NCBI RefSeq assembly: GCF_024730665.1
Contig: NZ_CP084737.1
Span: forward strand, 62,001 to 126,000
Length of the DNA stretch: 64,000 nucleotides
Source of the DNA: Coxiella-like endosymbiont
GTDB taxonomy: Bacteria; Pseudomonadota; Gammaproteobacteria; Coxiellales; Coxiellaceae
Direction: 5' to 3'
This document shows, in pieces, positions 1-10,458 of the stretch. The notes beneath the pieces are model-generated. The model searched no databases. It was not told the origin of the DNA and saw only the letters and a list, made by a program, of their open reading frames with translations. Position numbers and translations under genes: made by a program. The first letter of the stretch is position 1. The number at the start of each line of letters is the position of its first letter.

Positions 1-762
1 ACTGAATTTACTCAACCGGCTTTGCTTGTGGCAGACGTTGCTATTTTCCGTTGTTGGGAAGGATTGGGTGGTAAAAAACCAAAGATGATGGCGGGACATA
101 GTTTGGGCGAGTATGTCGCCTTAGTGTGTGCTGAAGCCTTAGCGTTTGAAGATGCAGTCCTACTGGTGGAAAGTCGAGGGCGCTATATGCAAGAAGCGGT
201 CCCTCTTGGCGGTGGCGCGATGGGCGCCATTATTGGGATGAGCGAATCGCAGGTTGAAGTTGTGTGTGAGCGATCAGAGAAAGGAAAGATTGTGAGACCG
301 GCGAATTTAAATTCTCCAGATCAAGTCGTAATATCCGGTCATGCCGATGCGGTCGATCGTGCTCTTACATTAGCGAAAGCGGAAGGAGCAAAAATAGCGA
401 TCAGGATCCCAGTTAGTGCACCTTCCCATTGCCCATTGATGCAACCTGCAGCTGATCGTTTGGCTCAAGATCTCGAAAAAATTACGATTGCTTCACCCGC
501 AATACCGGTTATCCACAACATGGATGCGACCCTCCATTTAAAGCCTGAAGCAATTCGTAAAGCTTTAATCCAGCAATTAATAGGCCCTGTTCGTTGGGTA
601 GAGACCATCCAGGTGATGATAAAACAGGGAATTAAGCTATTCATAGAATGTGGGCCAAATAATAAATTGGCTAGGCTAAATAAACGAATCAATCAGCATA
701 CTGAAGTCCTACCGCTAAGAACAATAGAACTGATTTCAGCAATTGTTCGACGTTTAAGCTGA
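1..762 (+). CDS. fabD: Malonyl-CoA:ACP transacylase, 5' end cut by the window
   Basis: Transfers malonyl from CoA to acyl carrier protein, giving the extender unit for cytosolic type II fatty-acid synthesis. The frame is open from base 1 for 253 codons, so roughly the first 55 residues of a usual ~310 lie outside the window. The nucleophile elbow GHSLGEY is visible with its Ser codon at 100-102, and the active-site His sits in SAPSHCP (codon 427-429). It heads a fabD-fabG-acpP-fabF block; fabG follows after 21 bases, so co-transcription is likely. The visible frame is intact and conserved. Confidence 0.95.
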   Translation, partial: TEFTQPALLVADVAIFRCWEGLGGKKPKMMAGHSLGEYVALVCAEALAFEDAVLLVESRGRYMQEAVPLGGGAMGAIIGMSESQVEVVCERSEKGKIVRPANLNSPDQVVISGHADAVDRALTLAKAEGAKIAIRIPVSAPSHCPLMQPAADRLAQDLEKITIASPAIPVIHNMDATLHLKPEAIRKALIQQLIGPVRWVETIQVMIKQGIKLFIECGPNNKLARLNKRINQHTEVLPLRTIELISAIVRRLS

Positions 763-783
763 TAATGGACGAGTGGTTATAAA

Positions 784-1527
784 GTGTCTGTTCAAGGAAA
801 AATTGTTTTTGTAAGTGGGGCATCCCGAGGTATTGGAGCTTCTATCGCAGTGGAATTGGGTCGTCAAGGGGCAGTAGTTTTGGGTACCGCGACGACAGAG
901 TCAGGAGCAGAGAAAGTGACACAAATGTTAAATAAGGAAGGCGTCCAAGGCAAAGGCTATCTACTGGATGTTTGTGATAAAGAAGCAATAAAAACTACTT
1001 TAGCAGCAGTACAAGCAGACTTCGGATCACCGGAAATTTTAGTGAATAATGCTGGCATAACTCGCGATAACATCATGCTCCGAATGAAACCGGAGCAGTG
1101 GGATACAGTCATTGAGACGAATCTGAGTGCTATTTTTCATCTGACCAGAACCTGCTTAAAATCAATGATCAAGGCTCGTTTTGGACGAATTATTAATATT
1201 AGTTCTGTAGTTGCCGTCACGGGCAATATAGGACAAGCCAATTATGTTGCGGCAAAGGCAGGGATAATTGGCCTTACCAAAGTTACTGCTATGGAGCATG
1301 CTGCTTATGGCATTACCGCTAACTGTATAGCTCCAGGGTTTATTGAGACTGAAATGACAGGAAACTTGTCTCAGAAACAGAAAGAAACCATTCTTGTTCG
1401 AATACCTATGCAACGGATGGGGTATTCCCAAGAAATCGCCCAAGCAGTGGCTTTTTTAGCTTCTAGAAACGCAGGGTATATCACTGGGGAGACATTGCAT
1501 ATTAATGGTGGAATGTGTATGTTATGA
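784..1527 (+). CDS. fabG: 3-oxoacyl-ACP reductase
   Basis: NADPH-dependent reduction of 3-ketoacyl-ACP in the fatty-acid elongation cycle. The 247-residue protein is normal length for this short-chain dehydrogenase. It shows the Rossmann motif GASRGIG near residue 12, the NNAG motif near 86, and the catalytic Ser and YVAAK (Tyr-x-x-x-Lys) near 137-155. It appears to start at GTG 784, with no strong ribosome-binding site in front. It lies between fabD and acpP. No lesion is visible. Confidence 0.96.
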   Translation: MSVQGKIVFVSGASRGIGASIAVELGRQGAVVLGTATTESGAEKVTQMLNKEGVQGKGYLLDVCDKEAIKTTLAAVQADFGSPEILVNNAGITRDNIMLRMKPEQWDTVIETNLSAIFHLTRTCLKSMIKARFGRIINISSVVAVTGNIGQANYVAAKAGIIGLTKVTAMEHAAYGITANCIAPGFIETEMTGNLSQKQKETILVRIPMQRMGYSQEIAQAVAFLASRNAGYITGETLHINGGMCML

Positions 1528-1576
1528 CGTTTGAGTTAGGGATTTTTAGGTAGAAAAGGTGTCACACTATACTTGT

Positions 1577-1596
1577 CTACTATTGTTGAATAGTAG
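1577..1596. other. Short perfect hairpin between fabG and acpP
   Basis: An 8-bp perfect inverted repeat (CTACTATT / AATAGTAG) with a 4-base loop lies in the 123-base gap before acpP. It has no T-run on either side, so it is not a standard intrinsic terminator. It could be an RNA processing or stability element that helps raise acpP expression above that of its neighbours. The role is inferred only from position. Confidence 0.35.
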
Positions 1597-1650
1597 TGAC
1601 AAAATGTTACTATTGATCAAGTCAATTTTAAGTTAAAAGGGGAGCCAAAC

Positions 1651-1911
1651 ATGGCAACAGTTGAAGAACGAGTCAAGAAGATCGTCATTGACCAATTAGG
1701 TCTAAGTGTTACCAAGGAAGATCAGGTATCTAATGATGCTTCCTTTGTTGATGATTTAGGGGCAGATTCCTTAGATACTGTAGAATTAGTAATGGCATTG
1801 GAAGAAGAATTTGAAACAGAGATCTCTGATGAAGAAGCGGAAAAAATAACAACGATCCAGCAAGCGATCGATTATATTAAGGCGCATTCGGCGAACGTAT
1901 CAACTGACTAG
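1651..1911 (+). CDS. acpP: Acyl carrier protein
   Basis: Small acidic carrier that holds growing acyl chains on a 4'-phosphopantetheine arm. The 86-residue product shows the phosphopantetheine site GADSLD, with Ser near residue 41, followed by the helix II recognition sequence [12 protein letters not shown] strong ribosome-binding site (AAAAGGGGAG) precedes ATG 1651. It is slightly longer than typical 77-80 residue ACPs because of a short tail. Its place between fabG and fabF is the common gammaproteobacterial arrangement. Confidence 0.97.
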   Translation: MATVEERVKKIVIDQLGLSVTKEDQVSNDASFVDDLGADSLDTVELVMALEEEFETEISDEEAEKITTIQQAIDYIKAHSANVSTD

Positions 1912-2078
1912 TTAATGAATTTGGTGATTTTGGAGAAAACGACTTGATTTTAAAGTCGCCTTCCCTTAGTATCCCACAGCAAGCCCTTGGTGGATTGTGG
2001 AACAGTAGCCGTGTTGTTTGAGCGGTTTTTCCCGTCAAATTAGCGAATATATTTTCTACATATGCTTTGAGGAGTACG

Positions 2079-3320
2079 GTGTTAGAGGGCCGACGCGTCG
2101 TTATTACTGGCTTGGGAGCAGTCACCCCTCTGGGGAACACTGTTTCTGATACATGGCGTTCGCTTTTGGAAGGCAAGAGCGGCGTGGGGCCAATCACCCG
2201 TTTTGATACTTCTGTTTTCCCCACCAAAATAGCAGCTGAGGTAAAGAATTTTAATCCTACCTTAGCGTTAACACCGAAAGAAGCGCGTAAAAATGACATT
2301 TTCGTACAATTTGCAGCAGAAGCTTCTCGGCAGGCGCTTGAAAACTCAGGATTAGTGATTGACGATGAAAATACACATCGGGTTGGCGTTGCGATTGGCT
2401 CAGGAATTGGTGGTATGCCGTGGATTGAGGAAAGCCATCAAAGACTCTTGGAATCAGATCCTCGAAAAATTTCTCCATTTTTTATTCCTGGTGCCATTAT
2501 CAACATGGCTCCAGGAATAGTTTCAATAAAATATAATCTTAAAGGACCTAATATTTCGATCGTTACTGCTTGTGCCACTGGTCTTCATAACATCGGACAT
2601 GCATCGCGAATTATTGCCCATAATGATGCAGACGCAATGATTGCTGGTGGCACTGAAATGGCGACTACACCTTTAGGTATCGGTGGTTTTTCGGCAGTAC
2701 GCGCTTTATCTTGCCGGAACGATGAGCCGAAAAAAGCGAGCCGACCATGGGATAAAGACCGTGACGGATTTGTGTTAGGAGAGGGGGCAGCTTGTATCGT
2801 TCTTGAAGAATTAGAACATGCGAAAAAACGCAATGCGACGATTTATGCTGAAGTGATTGGCTTTGGAATGAGTGGAGACGCTTATCATATAACCGCACCT
2901 GATCCGAACGGCGAAGGTTTTCGAGCTTGTATGGAAAATTCTCTTACAGATGCCGGTATTTCGTTAGAGGTTATTGATTATGTCAATGCACATGGTACTT
3001 CAACTCCAGCAGCAGATCCTCTCGAAGCTCTGGCAATCAAAAAAACCTTTGGGAATCATGCCTATAAGTTAGCTATCAGTTCTACAAAATCTATGACAGG
3101 ACATATGCTGGGAGCAGCAGGAGCCATCGAAACGGTCATTTCTGTTTTAGCTATTTTGAATAATGTCGCTCCACCAACTATCAATCTTGAATGTCCAGCT
3201 GACGATTGTGATTTGGATTTTGTTCCTAAAGAAGCACGTCAAATGAGAATTGATACAGTGATGTCCAATTCGTTTGGATTTGGCGGAACTAATGGGACCA
3301 TTATATTAAGAAGAACATAA
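2079..3320 (+). CDS. fabF: 3-oxoacyl-ACP synthase II
   Basis: Condensing enzyme that elongates acyl-ACP with malonyl-ACP. All catalytic elements are present: the active-site Cys in TACATG (about residue 166), His in NAHGTSTP (about 305), Lys in STKSMTG and the second His in GHMLGAAGA (about 345). GTG 2079 is preferred as start because GAGGAG lies 4 bases upstream and the protein then begins MLEGRRVVITG, as usual for the family; an in-frame TTG at 2067 is possible. Length is 413 residues, normal. It ends the fab block; the next gene, mltG, is destroyed. Confidence 0.95.
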   Translation: MLEGRRVVITGLGAVTPLGNTVSDTWRSLLEGKSGVGPITRFDTSVFPTKIAAEVKNFNPTLALTPKEARKNDIFVQFAAEASRQALENSGLVIDDENTHRVGVAIGSGIGGMPWIEESHQRLLESDPRKISPFFIPGAIINMAPGIVSIKYNLKGPNISIVTACATGLHNIGHASRIIAHNDADAMIAGGTEMATTPLGIGGFSAVRALSCRNDEPKKASRPWDKDRDGFVLGEGAACIVLEELEHAKKRNATIYAEVIGFGMSGDAYHITAPDPNGEGFRACMENSLTDAGISLEVIDYVNAHGTSTPAADPLEALAIKKTFGNHAYKLAISSTKSMTGHMLGAAGAIETVISVLAILNNVAPPTINLECPADDCDLDFVPKEARQMRIDTVMSNSFGFGGTNGTIILRRT

Positions 3321-3329
3321 GCGTGATCT

Positions 3330-4190
3330 ACACTTCAGTATTCTCATTTTTATTTGGTTAGCCCAATTAACAAGAGATGCTCCGCTGTTCAAAACAGGAA
3401 AATATCAAAATAACTCTCGAAGCACGACACCGCGGGTTTGCTTGATAATGTTGCAGCAGAAAAGGTAAAACAGAACAGCATTACTTTATTGAGAGTTACA
3501 TTCCGTCGGATATGAGACTTTACATGTTAAATATACAATCACTAGCTTAACGGGTTAACAAATTACGACCCAATTAGTTTACCTCAATCAGCGCCCGGAA
3601 GGATTATTTCCTAATACGTATTTTTTACTTGAGGTGATAGTGACATTAAAATACTCTGTGAATCTTACCAACACATACAAAGCTTTAAATGTCTTAATGA
3701 CATCAGCGCAAAATTAGCTTATAAAATATTTATCAGGCTTTAATTGTAGCTTTATTAGTAGAAACAGAAACCGTGCTACCCGAGAAGAGTGATCTGAAAT
3801 TTCTGGCGTTATTGTACGCCGTTTAAAAAGAAAATGCTGTTACAAGTGGCAAGTAGATCCGACGGTCGTATAATACGGTTTGGGTAACCCTGGTCATAGT
3901 CGAATTACAAAGAAGATTGAATGACAAATACCACCTACAATACTTTTCCAGCATTATGGATTACCACCAACATCTATTGACATGCTGTTGTTACAAGAAT
4001 CTATTCTTGCTGCGCTTAATCCGGCAGGAGGTAACGCATTATATTATATGGTTGAGAGGATGATGGGGCCATATTTTTCAAAAACTTATAAAGGCCCCAG
4101 GCAAGTGAAAAAATCAGATAAGAAGAAGCTCTCTATAGTACTGCAGTTTTTTGGGTATGATGTCGTATTTAAAATTGACTGGAGAAAGAG
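3330..4190 (+). pseudogene. mltG: Eroded endolytic murein transglycosylase
   Basis: Scattered pieces of MltG, the YceG-family inner-membrane lytic transglycosylase that ends nascent glycan strands, can be read in several frames. Around 3595 the sequence encodes PEGLFPNTY, at 3853 VDPTVV followed by a stop and then YGLG, near 3955 HYGLPPT, and from 3982 the C-terminal block ILAALNPAGGNALYYMV followed by YFSKTY. Multiple stops and frame changes separate them, so this gene is dead, unlike the single-indel genes nearby. The place between fabF and tmk is the family's usual one. Outer limits are approximate. Confidence 0.8.
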
Positions 4191-4870
4191 ATGGAAACTA
4201 GACGGGGTCGTTTTATTTCGTTTGAGGGAATTGAAGGGGTTGGGAAAACAATAGCACTTGACTATGTACGCGAAAAACTCGATGCGGCAAGTATTCCTTA
4301 TATCGTCACGCGAGAACCGGGGGGACACCGATTGCGGAAGCAATTCGTCATATCTTATTGGATCATTATACGGAAATGATGTGCCCTAATACAGAATTGT
4401 TGCTGATGTTTGCAGGACGTGCACAGAATATTGCTCAAGTAGTTTTGCCTGCCTTACGAAGAGGGAAGTGGGTATTATCAGATCGTTTTACTGACGCCAG
4501 TTTTGCGTATCAAGGTGGCGGACGTGGAATTCCCGTTGCACATATCGAAGCATTAGCTCAGTGGGTACATGGCAATTTAAAACCAGACATAATATTATTG
4601 CTGGATGCGCCAGTTTCAGTAGGATTAAGTCGGATTGATAGTCGAGGGGCTAAAGATCGAATTGAAGCTGAAGATTTAGAATTTTTCAAACGTGTACGAG
4701 AGAGCTATTTAACAATGGCCAGACGGGAGCCTCAGCGTTTTCGAGTAATTGACGCTGATCAAGAAGTGTCTTTAGTCAAAGAACAGATATCAAGAACGAT
4801 TAAACCGTTATTAACAATATGTGACGTGAGGAAATGTGATGTATCCTTGGCAACGAAAACAATGGAATGA
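4191..4870 (+). pseudogene. tmk: Thymidylate kinase, frame broken at a G6 run
   Basis: Phosphorylates dTMP to dTDP for DNA synthesis. The P-loop region GIEGVGKT and TREPGG are read from ATG 4191; the rest, from IAEAIRH through [16 protein letters not shown] and the LID region, is read in another frame. The break is at the G6 run 4319-4324; one more base restores a continuous protein of about 226 residues, normal length, with no other lesion. It sits between mltG and holB as expected and overlaps the holB start by about 30 bases. An essential gene, so the break is either a sequence error, a slippage site or a very recent mutation. Confidence 0.88.
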
Positions 4871-5818
4871 AGTAAGATCTTCTTATCTACAAGGACGATT
4901 ACCACATGCACTACTTTTAGTAGGCAATCGTGGTTTAGGTAAAGTTGATTTTGCAAAAAAAGTAGCAGAATTTATACTCTGTGAAAATAAAAAGGAAGTG
5001 GCTTGTGGTGATTGTCGCAGCTGTCATTTATTTTGCGCTACTAGTCATCCTGATTTTTTTATTTTGACCCCGCAAGAAAAAAGCAAAATAATTAAGATTA
5101 ATCAAATTAGGGATCTTATACATGATCTTAATCAAACATCTCACTGTAGCCATTATCAAGTAGCTATTATTCATCCTGCCGAAGCAATGAATCGTGCATC
5201 TTCTGATGCTTTTCTGAAAACATTAGAAGAACCTAGTGGGCAGGTATTACTACTTCTAGTCAGCCATCGGATTGGTGTATTATTACCCACTATAATTAGC
5301 CGTTGTCAACGGTTAACATTTACTCCATGCGCGCATGATGCTACTGTTCAGTGGTTGCAAAAAAAATAAATAGTGATCTTCCTAAAGCCCTCCAATTGCT
5401 AAAAATTACTAATCAGTCTCCCTTATCTGCACTTGAATTAGAGATAACAAATTTTTTGTCACTGCGGGATAATTTGTTTAACTCGATGCTAAATACTATT
5501 GAACAATCCGAACATGCTATCAGTGTAGTAAATACTTTATTAAGAGAAAATCCCAAATTAGTTTTGCAGATATTGATAATGATTTTTATGGATGTTCTTC
5601 GGCTTCAATTAAATGCTGATGATTTTGTTGTGAATCAAAATCGTTTGCCTATGCTGCAAAAACTAAAGGTAGCATTCTCTTTGGAGAAAGTGCTCTTATT
5701 GCTGCAACAGTTGCAAGAAGCATGGCGTCTGGTAGAAAGTGTAGTTGCAATCAATCTACAGTTGTTGTTGGAAGAAGTATTTTTAACTATCGCGATGAAT
5801 CATAATCATGTTTGTTGA
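4839..5818 (+). pseudogene. holB: DNA polymerase III delta' subunit, frame broken at an A8 run
   Basis: Clamp-loader subunit of the replicative polymerase. Residues 1-177 include the degenerate P-loop GNRGLGKVDFAKK, a four-Cys zinc cluster (CGDCRSC, then FC) and the SRC motif in TIISRCQRL. After the A8 run 5359-5366 the C-terminal domain continues in another frame from INSDLPKALQLL; adding one A rejoins them to about 326 residues. ATG 4839 is chosen because GTGAGG precedes it; it overlaps the tmk end. The final codons overlap the start of tatD by 11 bases. Confidence 0.85.
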
Positions 5819-6593
5819 TTCTCACTGTCACTTAAATATGCTTGATCTCAAACCCTATGAAGGAGATTTGAGCGTGTTGGTTAAAAAAGCGAAAATTAAA
5901 GGTATAGATCATATCCTTTGTGTAGGTACTAATTTAGTACATGCACAAACAATCATTGAAATTGCAGAACGTTTTAAGAACGTATCCGCAAGTGTAGGAT
6001 TGCATCCTAACGAGAAAGTAAATCATGAACCTACAACGCAGGAAATAATAAAACTAGCAGATCATCCTAAAGTCGTTGCGATTGGAGAAACGGGCTTAGA
6101 TTATTATTACAATAACAGTGGATTGGAAATAATGCGCGATCGTTTCCGCTCTCATATTCGAGCGGCATTGAAATTGAGAAAACCCCTGATCATTCATTCG
6201 CGCAATGCGCCTATCGATACGATTCGAATAATGCAAGAAGAAAATGCTAAAATGGTGCGTGGGGTAATGCACTGTTTTACCGAAAGTTGGAATATAGCCA
6301 AACAAGCATTAGAGTTAGGTTTTTATATTTCTTTTTCTGGTATTATTACTTTCAAAAACGCAGCCAATATTGCTGAAGTTGCTGTAAGAACACCGCTCGA
6401 GAAAATACTTATTGAAACCGATGCACCTTATTTAACGCCGGTTCCTTATCGTGGTATAAAAAATGAGCCGCAATATGTGCGCTATGTAGCAGAGCGCATT
6501 GCTAAATTAAAAAATATTGCAGTTGATGAGATTGCACGAAAAACGACAGAAAATTATTTCAATTTATTTAAATTATCTTATCCAACCAAGTAG
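5808..6593 (+). CDS. tatD: TatD-family metal-dependent deoxyribonuclease
   Basis: A TIM-barrel hydrolase of the TatD/YcfH group, which acts as a metal-dependent exonuclease. The 261 residues are normal length. Visible metal ligands are the N-terminal HxH in DSHCHLN (about residues 4-9), Glu in GETGLDYYY (about 93), His in IIHSRNA and in MHCFTES, and Asp in ETDAPYLTP (about 207). The start overlaps the end of holB by 11 bases, which suggests translational coupling. The tmk-holB-tatD order is common; the E. coli paralogue next to holB is YcfH. No lesion is visible. Confidence 0.93.
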   Translation: MFVDSHCHLNMLDLKPYEGDLSVLVKKAKIKGIDHILCVGTNLVHAQTIIEIAERFKNVSASVGLHPNEKVNHEPTTQEIIKLADHPKVVAIGETGLDYYYNNSGLEIMRDRFRSHIRAALKLRKPLIIHSRNAPIDTIRIMQEENAKMVRGVMHCFTESWNIAKQALELGFYISFSGIITFKNAANIAEVAVRTPLEKILIETDAPYLTPVPYRGIKNEPQYVRYVAERIAKLKNIAVDEIARKTTENYFNLFKLSYPTK

Positions 6594-7645
6594 CTCCTCT
6601 TCAGTGCGAGCATATCGGGACAAAGACGAGTTTTTCTGTTAAAACACCTTTTCCATCCGTGGGATTCGTTTCTGGTAATTCAATTTCACATATTGTCTCT
6701 AATAAAATGGCAGCAATTCGATAGAGATCTGCGTTTGTGCTGGGTTATCAATCTTCCAGATAATCACATCCGAGAGTCATGACTGAGCGGGGAATTCGAA
6801 CTGATACACTGCAGGTTACAAATTTACCAGTTAAGCGTTTTTCCAGAGTCGTGCCATAGACAGCAACGTGGACTTTATGCCACTTCGATGCCGTTCGATG
6901 GTTTTTGTCAATCACCTATAGAAAAGTGTGTGTTTTCCGACGCTATTTCAATCTCCTCTTACCGGTTTTTGGCCGTAGAGTAGCGGTGATACCGCAGTTT
7001 TCACTATTCGATAAGTAAACAACGAGCTAACCAAAGATGATCTAAAACTGTCAACGGATCTGGGCTTTTACCATTCAGGCCAATCAAGTGATTGGGAATC
7101 TTGGGAAGAGCATATAGAAAGCGGGATTTCTCCCAGAGTTGGAAAGAAATAAAAGACAATAATCCACCGGATATACACCACTACCTTCTGTCCAATGGGT
7201 TGCTAAACCAGCATAAGCATACACCAGTATAAGCACATAATAGTTGTTGAAAATAAGGATAAAGAAAATTTTTCTGGCGTTAGATCAAGTTTTTGAGATG
7301 TGTGGGCGGGTTTGTGACAACGAAGCTAAAAGATCCTAATAGGACGATAAAAACAATTTCAAAGGCGATAAAAGCAGGTGGTGGCATCAAGTTCCAAAAA
7401 TATACAATCCCCGCGTTCTGTAAAAAGATTGACTGAAGTAAATGCCCTGAGTATCTCCCACAAAAAAACAACAGAAGCAAGAATAAGCATGATTAAATGA
7501 TTAAAGAATGAATTTGTTACAGGTACGCTTGCCTAAGCGAGTGATCATCAGGAGAAGAGTAATCAGAATGAAAATGTCTAATTGAACATAATTCATAATT
7601 CAAGGCTATGCCTTGAATTATGAATTTAATTCTTTAGATATGCTG
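6594..7645. other. Gene-free decayed DNA, about 1 kb
   Basis: No open gene is supported. On the minus strand there are protein-like fragments in changing frames, for example KWHKVHVAVYG near 6850-6900, RIAAILLETICEIELP near 6670-6720 and GLNGKSPDPLTVLDHLWLA near 7030-7090, plus a hydrophobic stretch near 7280-7480. They look like remains of one or two minus-strand genes, but I cannot name the family. Confidence 0.5.
7590..7626. repeat. Perfect 17-bp palindrome with 3-base loop
   Basis: The arms 7590-7606 and 7610-7626 are exact reverse complements separated by TAT. The sequence lies just downstream, in the minus direction, of the eroded acetyltransferase and is AT-rich with a GCC/GGC core at the tip. 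There is no clear T-run beyond the arms. It could be a decayed terminator, a transcript end-protecting hairpin, or a palindrome made by templated mutation. Confidence 0.6.
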
Positions 7646-8240
7646 CTATATTGCTATATGTTCAAAACGAGAGAAGGGTTTTTGAGTTATCATCTTGGGT
7701 GTGATAGCAAAGACTTCAATGTTATAGGACTGGCCATTGAAGTAACGGTATTTTCTTATTGTACTTTCGTGTACAAATCCTATTTTTTGAGTGTCGCAAC
7801 AGATGCAACATTTTCTTTTAGCGTAACGGCTTCGATTCGGTTAATAGGGATATGACGAAAAGAAAAATAGATGACTATTTTAATAGCTTTTGTCATGATG
7901 CCCCGGTTCCAGTATTGATGGGAGAGATCGTAGCAAATTTCAGCCTGATAATGTTGATTATTGATGTAGAGACCGATGGCACCAATCATATAGTCATCTT
8001 TTTTCGGGCTAGCGTCCAATAAATCCCACACCTATGTTTGAATAAATCTCGACAGCAATGGATCTCAGCCGTTGCTTCAGCTAAATTTCGAGGATTTGAG
8101 GCAAGAATATAGCGAGCTACTTCAGGGTGGGTATAATATTCGAAAAAGGCCTCTGTGTCTTTAACTAATTGTTTGCGTAGAAAAAAATCCTCGTCAATGT
8201 CCAGGGCAGGAAATTTTTCATTATAGAAAGCATTAATCAT
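7646..8240 (-). pseudogene. GNAT-family N-acetyltransferase (RimJ/RimL-like), two frame breaks
   Basis: Reads as a RimJ/RimL-type acetyltransferase of about 198 residues in three pieces: LRKQLVKDTEAFFEYYTHPEV, then IGAIGLYINN with YDLSHQYWNRGIMTKAI (the acetyl-CoA binding region), then IGFVHESTIRKYRYFNGQSY. The breaks are at T6 runs 7999-8004 and 7783-7788, and one extra base at each restores the frame. Such enzymes acetylate protein N-termini or small amines; the substrate cannot be read from sequence. It stands alone in decayed DNA. It may be a recent pseudogene or a split but functional gene. Confidence 0.7.
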
Positions 8241-8614
8241 GACGAATTTGAATTCGTTCTCATTTTTAAGCTATATATACTGACCCTTAAGGTGTAAGAG
8301 TATAACCTAAAAATTAAAAAATTAATTGTAAGGATCTCGATTAGCACCCCTGTTCGCGAGACGAAAAATAGCAGGTCACCTCTACTCATACATATTAACG
8401 ACCAATACCGATCAAACCGCAGGGGCAATCGTTAATTCGAATATTTTACCGAAAAATTTAATTTATTTTATAATAAGGTAATCTTGTAAATAAAAAAATC
8501 ATTTTTTTTGAATTTTAAAAGTAAATTTGAGTAATAATCTTGTATCCTGAGTATAGTTGTTGTTATGGTTTAAATAATTAAAATTACTTAATACTAAAAA
8601 GAAAAGAAGTTTTC
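8241..8614. other. AT-rich intergenic region upstream of recJ
   Basis: 374 bases without a recognisable gene. The half nearer recJ is extremely AT-rich and presumably holds the recJ promoter, but no convincing -35/-10 pair stands out. Confidence 0.4.
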
Positions 8615-10341
8615 GTGGATAAGAAAATTGTGCGGCGAGCAATTCCTAAATTGCATGATGGATTTAGGCATTTTCATCCTGTTTTACAAAGAATTTATCG
8701 GGCGCGAGATATAAACTCTCCTGATGAATTATCAAGAGATTTAAAAAGTTTGTTGCCGTATTCCTCATTATCTAATATTGGCAAGGCAGTCGAGCGCTTG
8801 GTAAAAGCGTTAAAAGAACAGCAACATGTTATGATTATCGGCGATTTTGATGCCGATGGTGCAACGAGTACTGCATTAGTAGTCAGCGCATTACGTGCCT
8901 TTGGAGTAAAGAATGTTTCTTATTTAGTGCCCAACCGATTTGCGTATGGTTATGGTTTAACCTATGAAATTGTTGACGTTGCCGCGTCTAGTCGGCCAGA
9001 GTTAATTATTACAGTTGATAATGGGGTTTCAAGTCATGCTGGCGTAGCTCGTGCTAATCAGTTAGGTATAGATGTTTTAGTAACTGACCATCATCTACCG
9101 GGGGAAATATTGCCGCCTGCTCACGCTATTGTTAATCCTAATTGTGAAGGGGATCAATTTCCAAGCAAGTATTTAGCTGGAGTTGGTGTAGCTTTTTATC
9201 TTATGCTTGCTTTTCGCGCACAGCTTAAAAAAAATCATTGGTTTGAAGATCATGGTCTTGGTTATCCCAATATGGCTAAATTTTTAGATTTTGTAGCATT
9301 AGGCACTGTCGCTGATATCGTACCTCTTGACAAAAATAATCGGATATTGGTTTATCAAGGATTGCAACGTATTCGGTCAGGTCAGGCACACCCAGGGATT
9401 TTAGCTCTTCTGGAAGTATCGGGAAGAAAGTACGAAAAAATACGGGCTATAGATTTAAGTTTTATCATCGGTCCACGATTAAATGCAGCAGGTCGATTAG
9501 ATGATATGAGTTTGGGTGTTGCCTGTTTATTGGCAAATAATAGGGATTTCGCTTTGGATATTGCCTATCAGTTGGATGATTTGAATAAAAAACGTCGAGT
9601 TATTGAATCACAAATGAAAAAGGAAGCTTTCGCAGCGATCGATGCATTAAATTTAAATCACAATCTACCTTCCGGGTTATGCTTGTATCACAAAGAATGG
9701 CATCAAGGCGTCGTGGGATTAGTCGCTTCGCGAGTGAAAGAGCACGTCCAGCGTCCAACGATTGCTTTTGCAAAAATGAATGACAATATTTTAAAAGGCT
9801 CAGCTCGCTCAGTTACCGGACTACATATTCGCAATGTATTGGAAGCAATTGCAATAAAACACGCTGGGTTAATTACTGGATTTGGGGGACATGCAATGGC
9901 AGCAGGTTTAAGCTTACCTGCTAGTCGATTTGAGGAATTTCAGCATGTATTTTCTCAAGAAGTTGCAAATCAATTGAGTGAAGATGATCATCGACCGAAA
10001 TTAATCACTGATGGTGAGCTAACTTCAGATGAGCTGACACTTGACCTAGCGTTACTGATATACAATGCGGGTCCTTGGGGGAAGGATTTCCTGAGCCACT
10101 TTTTGATGGACGCTTTAAACTAATTAACCAGCGGGTAGTGGGTCAACGTCATTTAAAGCTGATTTTGCAAGTGCCTGGTGATGATTATTATCTAGATGGC
10201 ATTTCTTTTAATGCTGATCTTAGGCAATGGCCTAATTTTCAGTGTGACTATGTTCATTTAGCTTATCGTTTGGATATTAATGAGTTTCAAGGTCGTCGAA
10301 AATTGCAGTTGTTTATAGAAAATATGAATGCGGTAAGTTGA
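8615..10341 (+). pseudogene. recJ: Single-stranded-DNA exonuclease RecJ, frame broken at a G5 run
   Basis: 5'-3' ssDNA exonuclease of recombination and mismatch repair. The 502-residue first part carries the DHH core: DFDADGATS (about residues 77-85), VTVDNGVSSHAG, VTDHHLPG and the later GGHAMAAG of the DHHA1 domain. The C-terminal OB-like part (FPEPLFDGRF, then YRLDINEFQGRRKLQ) is in another frame. The break is at the G5 run 10077-10081 within GPWG; one more G gives FPEPLFDG and a normal ~576-residue protein. Start is GTG 8615. No prfB is found downstream. Confidence 0.88.
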
Positions 10342-10365
10342 CATTATACCTTTAGTATTGTCTAA

Positions 10366-10385
10366 TGCTCCTCATCGGAGGGGCA
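10366..10385 (+). terminator. Possible terminator hairpin after recJ
   Basis: An 8-bp stem (TGCTCCTC / GAGGGGCA, one G-U pair) with an ATCG loop starts 24 bases after the recJ stop. It is the only GC-rich element in the gap. A clear T-run is missing, so it may act as a 3' stability hairpin rather than an intrinsic terminator. Confidence 0.35.
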
Positions 10386-10458
10386 ATATCTATAAAATCA
10401 AAATGTTGGAATAAGTTTCTGACATCATGTCAAAAAGTAGAAGTAAAAAATCAATTGG

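Noticed and set aside
6840-6940. A minus-strand stretch with KWHKVHVAV suggested a transposase fragment.
   Set aside because: The neighbouring fragments do not follow the order of any transposase I know and there are no terminal repeats; family left unassigned.
7280-7480. Hydrophobic minus-strand open frame, considered as a TspO-like or other membrane protein.
   Set aside because: It lacks the Trp-rich signature and start context, and lies in stop-dense DNA.
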